Source: Thermodesulfovibrionales bacterium (lineage in GTDB: Bacteria; Nitrospirota; Thermodesulfovibrionia; Thermodesulfovibrionales; Dissulfurispiraceae). Taken from it: a DNA stretch of 25,555 nucleotides. The stretch lies in NCBI GenBank assembly GCA_021129835.1, contig JAJOKM010000148.1, positions 1 to 25,555 of the forward strand, written 5' to 3'. Under the pieces are notes generated by a model, which worked only from the letters and a program-made list of their open reading frames with translations, made no database searches and was not told the DNA's origin. This document shows, one piece after another, positions 22,444 through 25,555 of this stretch (the stretch's first letter is position 1; every line of letters begins with the position of its first letter). The position numbers and the translations under genes are program-made.

Positions 22444-24090
22444 ATGGCAGCAAAACAGTTGATATTTGATGAATCAGCAAGACAGGCAATTCTGAGGGGT
22501 GTTAGCACCTTAACAGATGCGGTAAAGGCGACCCTCGGGCCAAGAGGTAGAAATGTAGTAATAGATAGGAAGTTCGGTGCGCCAACCATTACGAAGGACG
22601 GTGTGACTGTCGCGAAGGAAATAGAGCTAAAAGACCCTTATGAAAACATGGGGGCTCAGATGCTCAGGGAAGTTGCGTCCAAGGCCTCTGATGTAGCGGG
22701 TGATGGCACAACAACCGCTACAGTTCTTGCCCATGCCATTTATAGGGAAGGTATGAGGCATGTAACCGCTGGCGCTAATGCTATCGATGTAAAAAGAGGC
22801 ATTGATAAAGCAATAAGCGTCGTTGTAGATGAGCTGGGAAAGATGTCTAAGTCAGTTGCTGGCAAGAAGGAGATAGCTCAGGTCGGGACAGTTTCATCAA
22901 ATAATGACCATGCCATTGGTGAAATTATTGCAGATGCAATGGATAAGGTCGGCAAGGACGGCGTGATAACCGTAGAAGAGGCGAAGAGCATGGAAACAGC
23001 CCTTGATATCGTTGAGGGCATGCAGTTTGATAGGGGTTATATCTCGCCATATTTTATTACAAACTCTGACAGGATGGAGTGCGTCCTTGAGGATGTCTTT
23101 ATTCTCATCCATGACAAAAAAATTAGCAGCATGAAGGACATGCTCCCAATTCTGGAACAGACAGCAAAGATGGGCAAACCACTCCTGATAATAGCAGAAG
23201 AGGTGGAAGGTGAAGCACTTGCAACATTAGTTGTCAATAAACTGCGCGGTACTCTCCAGATTTGTGCAGTAAAGGCGCCAGGATTCGGCGATAGAAGAAA
23301 GGCAATGCTGGAGGATGTAGCTGTTCTCACAGGCGGTACCGTTATATCCGAGGATATAGGTCTAAAGCTCGAAAATATCAAAATCAATGACCTCGGTAAG
23401 GCAAGAAAGGTAACAATAGACAAAGACAACACCACGATAGTTGAGGGAGCCGGGGACCACGCAGCGATCCAGGGAAGGGCAAAGCAGATTAGGGCTCAGA
23501 TAGAAGAGACCACCTCTGATTATGACAAAGAAAAGCTCCAGGAGAGGCTCGCAAAGCTAGTTGGTGGAGTTGCAGTCATAAATGTCGGTGCAGCAACTGA
23601 GCCCGAGATGAAAGAGAAAAAGGCAAGGGTTGAAGATGCCCTTCATGCTACAAGGGCAGCAGTTGAAGAAGGTATCGTCCCAGGTGGTGGAGTTGCATTT
23701 ATCAGGTGCATTGAATCGTTGGACAAAATAACACTAGAGCATGACATGCAGCTCGGAGTAACTATTACAAAGAAGGCATTAGAAGAGCCGATAAGGATGA
23801 TTGTTCAGAATGCAGGGATAGAGAGCTCCATTGTTGTCGAAAAAGTAAAGGGATCAAAGAGCATCAACTATGGGTTCGACGCTTACAAAGAGGAATATAC
23901 AGAGATGCCGGACGCGGGCATTATAGACCCCACAAAGGTCACAAGGGTAGCGATTCAGAATGCAGCATCCATTGCTGGATTAATGCTTACCACAGAGGTA
24001 ATGATTGCGGAAATACCAGAAGAAGATAAAAAGACGCCACCAATGCCAGGCGGTGGTGGAATGGGCGGTGGAATGGAAGGAATGTATTAA
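22444..24090 (+). CDS. groEL: Chaperonin GroEL
   Basis: 548 residues, the normal length. Tetradecameric ATP-dependent folding chaperone in the cytoplasm. The equatorial ATP loop [13 protein letters not shown] (about 85-97), the apical-domain block [19 protein letters not shown], the [25 protein letters not shown] stretch (split) and the flexible C-terminal GGM tail ([14 protein letters not shown]) are all present. AGGAGGAGG lies 6 nt before the ATG. It is transcribed with groES under CIRCE control, and possibly from its own promoter in the gap as well. A strong hairpin follows the stop codon. Confidence 0.98.
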   Translation: MAAKQLIFDESARQAILRGVSTLTDAVKATLGPRGRNVVIDRKFGAPTITKDGVTVAKEIELKDPYENMGAQMLREVASKASDVAGDGTTTATVLAHAIYREGMRHVTAGANAIDVKRGIDKAISVVVDELGKMSKSVAGKKEIAQVGTVSSNNDHAIGEIIADAMDKVGKDGVITVEEAKSMETALDIVEGMQFDRGYISPYFITNSDRMECVLEDVFILIHDKKISSMKDMLPILEQTAKMGKPLLIIAEEVEGEALATLVVNKLRGTLQICAVKAPGFGDRRKAMLEDVAVLTGGTVISEDIGLKLENIKINDLGKARKVTIDKDNTTIVEGAGDHAAIQGRAKQIRAQIEETTSDYDKEKLQERLAKLVGGVAVINVGAATEPEMKEKKARVEDALHATRAAVEEGIVPGGGVAFIRCIESLDKITLEHDMQLGVTITKKALEEPIRMIVQNAGIESSIVVEKVKGSKSINYGFDAYKEEYTEMPDAGIIDPTKVTRVAIQNAASIAGLMLTTEVMIAEIPEEDKKTPPMPGGGGMGGGMEGMY

Positions 24091-24114
24091 TCAGTCATCG
24101 CTGATAAGTTAAAT

Positions 24115-24146
24115 AATGAGGACGGCCATAAATGGCCGTCCTCATT
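24115..24146. terminator. Bidirectional hairpin terminator between groEL and ribBA
   Basis: The stem AATGAGGACGGCCAT (24115-24129) is a perfect 15-bp complement of 24132-24146. It contains a GC-rich core and ends in the first two bases of the ribBA stop codon. On the minus strand ATTATTT follows, giving a moderate U-tract for ribBA; on the plus strand no U-run follows. Confidence 0.8.
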
Positions 24147-25359
24147 AAACACCTTTAAAGATGTGTCCTAATTTCTTTTTCTTGGTCTTTAAGTAACTGA
24201 TATTTTTGTCGTGAGGCTCGATCTCTATTGGCACCCTTTCAACAACCTTAAGTCCATGTCCTTCTATTCCTATTACTTTTTTAGGATTATTTGTCATGAG
24301 TCTCATCCTTTTCACTCCAAGATCAACGAGTATCTGTGCGCCGATCCCGTAGTCTCTGAGGTCTGGCTTGAACCCAAGATGTATATTGGCCTCTACCGTA
24401 TCGAGGCCGTTGTCTTGAAGCCCATATGTCTTTAATTTATTAACAAGGCCGATTCCCCTTCCTTCCTGACGCATATACACAATAACACCATTGCCTTCTT
24501 TCTCTATCATCTCCATTGCCCCATGTAGCTGATCGCCGCAGTCACATCGCTTTGAACCAAAGACATCACCTGTAAGGCATTCAGAATGCACCCTCACAAG
24601 GACATTATCTCTGGATTTAATCTCCCCTTTTACAAGAGCTAAATGGATATCGGGAGTGACGCTATTAGCATATGCTATAGCTGCAAAATCACCACCATGC
24701 TCCGTGGGTATTTGAACAGTAACAAGCTGTTTTACGAATTTTTCGGTTCTCATCCGGTATTGGATAAGATCCTTGATTGTTATGACTTTTATGTCATGTT
24801 TTTTCGAAAATTCCATTAATTGTGGCACCCTTGCCATTGTTCCATCATCATTCATTATCTCGCATATGACACCTGCAGGGTATAACCCAGCAAGCCTGGC
24901 GAGGTCGACAGATCCTTCGGTCTGCCCTGCCCTCTGCAATGTGCCGCCTGGCTTTGCCCGTAGTGGGAAAACATGGCCTGGCATTGCAATGTCTTCTGGT
25001 TTAGTCGCAGAATTTATGGCAGTAAGTATTGTAACTGCCCTGTCATGAGCAGATATTCCTGTTGTAACTCCTTTTTTAGCCTCTATCGATACAGTAAAGG
25101 CGGTGCCGAAGGTGGATGTGTTTTCGTTGGTCATCATTGGTAGTTTTAATTCCTCGACCCGGCTTGGCGTAATGGACAGACAAATAAGTCCTCTTCCATA
25201 TTTTGCCATAAAATTTATTGCCTCTGGGGTGACCTTTTCCGCAGCCATGCAGAGATCCCCTTCGTTTTCTCTCTCTTCATCATCCACAAGGATGACCATC
25301 TTGCCTTTTGCTATCTCCTCAATTGCATCTTCTACTGCACTAAACCTATATTCTTCCAT
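24145..25359 (-). CDS. ribBA: Bifunctional DHBP synthase / GTP cyclohydrolase II
   Basis: 404 residues, the usual fusion. The N-terminal half (RibB) makes dihydroxybutanone phosphate from ribulose 5-phosphate: DDEERENEGD (26-35), TTGISAHDR (99-107), GHVFPLR (128-134). The C-terminal half (RibA) opens GTP for riboflavin: RVHSECLTGDVFGSKRCDC with zinc ligands C261, C272 and C274, then YMRQEGRGIGL (295-305) and LMTNNPKK (354-361). In RibB the motif usually written GHTEAxVDL reads GQTEGSVDL, so the metal-ligand His is Gln146. A strong ribosome-binding site, AAGGAGGG, precedes the ATG. No FMN riboswitch is visible in the 196 bp upstream. Its RibB substrate is also the product of RpiB. Confidence 0.97.
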   Translation of the reverse strand: MEEYRFSAVEDAIEEIAKGKMVILVDDEERENEGDLCMAAEKVTPEAINFMAKYGRGLICLSITPSRVEELKLPMMTNENTSTFGTAFTVSIEAKKGVTTGISAHDRAVTILTAINSATKPEDIAMPGHVFPLRAKPGGTLQRAGQTEGSVDLARLAGLYPAGVICEIMNDDGTMARVPQLMEFSKKHDIKVITIKDLIQYRMRTEKFVKQLVTVQIPTEHGGDFAAIAYANSVTPDIHLALVKGEIKSRDNVLVRVHSECLTGDVFGSKRCDCGDQLHGAMEMIEKEGNGVIVYMRQEGRGIGLVNKLKTYGLQDNGLDTVEANIHLGFKPDLRDYGIGAQILVDLGVKRMRLMTNNPKKVIGIEGHGLKVVERVPIEIEPHDKNISYLKTKKKKLGHIFKGV

Positions 25360-25383
25360 ATAACCCTCCTTATAATGAGCTGC

Positions 25384-25419
25384 GAGCTGCTAGCCGTGAG
25401 CTGCTAGCCGTGAGCTGCT
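25384..25419. repeat. Tandem 14-mer and further short words upstream of ribBA
   Basis: GAGCTGCTAGCCGT occurs twice in tandem (25384-25397, 25398-25411) and starts a third time. It is followed by TACTGCT twice and TTCTGTTT twice (to about 25459). No gene is supported in this stretch. Confidence 0.8.
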
Positions 25420-25482
25420 TACTGCTTACTGCTAGCTGCTTTTCTGTTTTTCTGTTTTTCACGCCTCCTTTAATTTTTATTG

Positions 25483-25545
25483 CGCCCAATTGAGTATAAA
25501 GTCACGAGCGTATCTGAAGTCCAGCCGTAAGGCTGAACTTGGGCG
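25483..25545. repeat. Nested inverted repeat at the window end
   Basis: CGCCCAA (25483-25489) pairs with TTGGGCG (25539-25545), and inside it AGTCCAGCC (25518-25526) pairs with GGCTGAACT (25531-25539) around a 4-nt loop, with one G-T pair. On the minus strand TATACT (25493-25498) lies within the loop region and could be a -10 box for ribBA, but the -35 match is poor. Confidence 0.5.
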
Positions 25546-25555
25546 AAGGTGCGAA

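Noticed and set aside
25370..25462. 30-codon minus-strand frame (GTG start) before ribBA with AAAGGAGG in front
   Set aside because: The SD is only 1-2 nt from the GTG, and the codons are translations of tandem words, so a real peptide is unlikely.

Overview
The window looks like the chromosome of a Gram-negative anaerobe with a large housekeeping complement. Its gene content (a DUF362/ferredoxin protein, a CooC-type nickel ATPase, folate one-carbon enzymes, NrdR, a split groES/groEL pair, a RibBA fusion) fits the Deltaproteobacteria/Nitrospirota range. That placement is an inference from gene content and is not firm. No phage, plasmid, CRISPR, rRNA or transposase gene is visible.

Layout. 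1-1294: a palindromic repeat, then a DUF362/ferredoxin gene (+) whose start codon appears to be AUA. 1374-5374 (-): rpsO, pnp and an M16 protease, an RNA-decay/ribosome group with a repeat between rpsO and pnp. 5519-6310 (+): repeats, a 63-residue Cys-containing protein and an NfeD-type membrane protein. 6311-6790: a patchwork of four kinds of repeat. 6791-14000 (+): a five-gene ABC importer of the peptide/nickel class, made of an 818-residue binding protein, two permeases and two ATPases; repeats separate the binding-protein gene from the rest. 14098-19691 (-): rpiB, glyA, nrdR, tRNA-Gln(CTG), tRNA-Glu(CTC), cooC, 5-formyl-THF cyclo-ligase, folE and folD, a co-directional one-carbon/folate cluster. 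20214-21629 (+): der. 21814-24090 (+): a CIRCE-controlled groES followed by groEL. 24145-25359 (-): ribBA, convergent with groEL across a shared terminator.

How the genes work together. GlyA, FolD and the cyclo-ligase all act on one-carbon tetrahydrofolates, while FolE makes pterin precursors. CooC matures Ni-containing CO dehydrogenase, so a link to a Wood-Ljungdahl-type pathway is plausible, but no CODH gene lies in the window. The ABC importer is self-contained and flanked by repeats. Its closest remembered relatives are Chloroflexota-type systems with very long binding proteins, so lateral acquisition is possible.

Most notable points. (1) cooC is split by a -1 frameshift exactly at an A AAA AAG heptamer, the dnaX-type slippery sequence, and the -1 frame restores the whole C-terminus. 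(2) The importer's binding protein has its conserved blocks in the opposite order to DppA, as if circularly permuted, and one permease carries an extra domain of about 180 residues. (3) Two noncoding elements share the 13-bp terminal inverted repeat GTAACTACTCAGG but have unrelated interiors built of reiterated short words. (4) The DHBP-synthase half of RibBA has Gln where the metal-binding His is expected.
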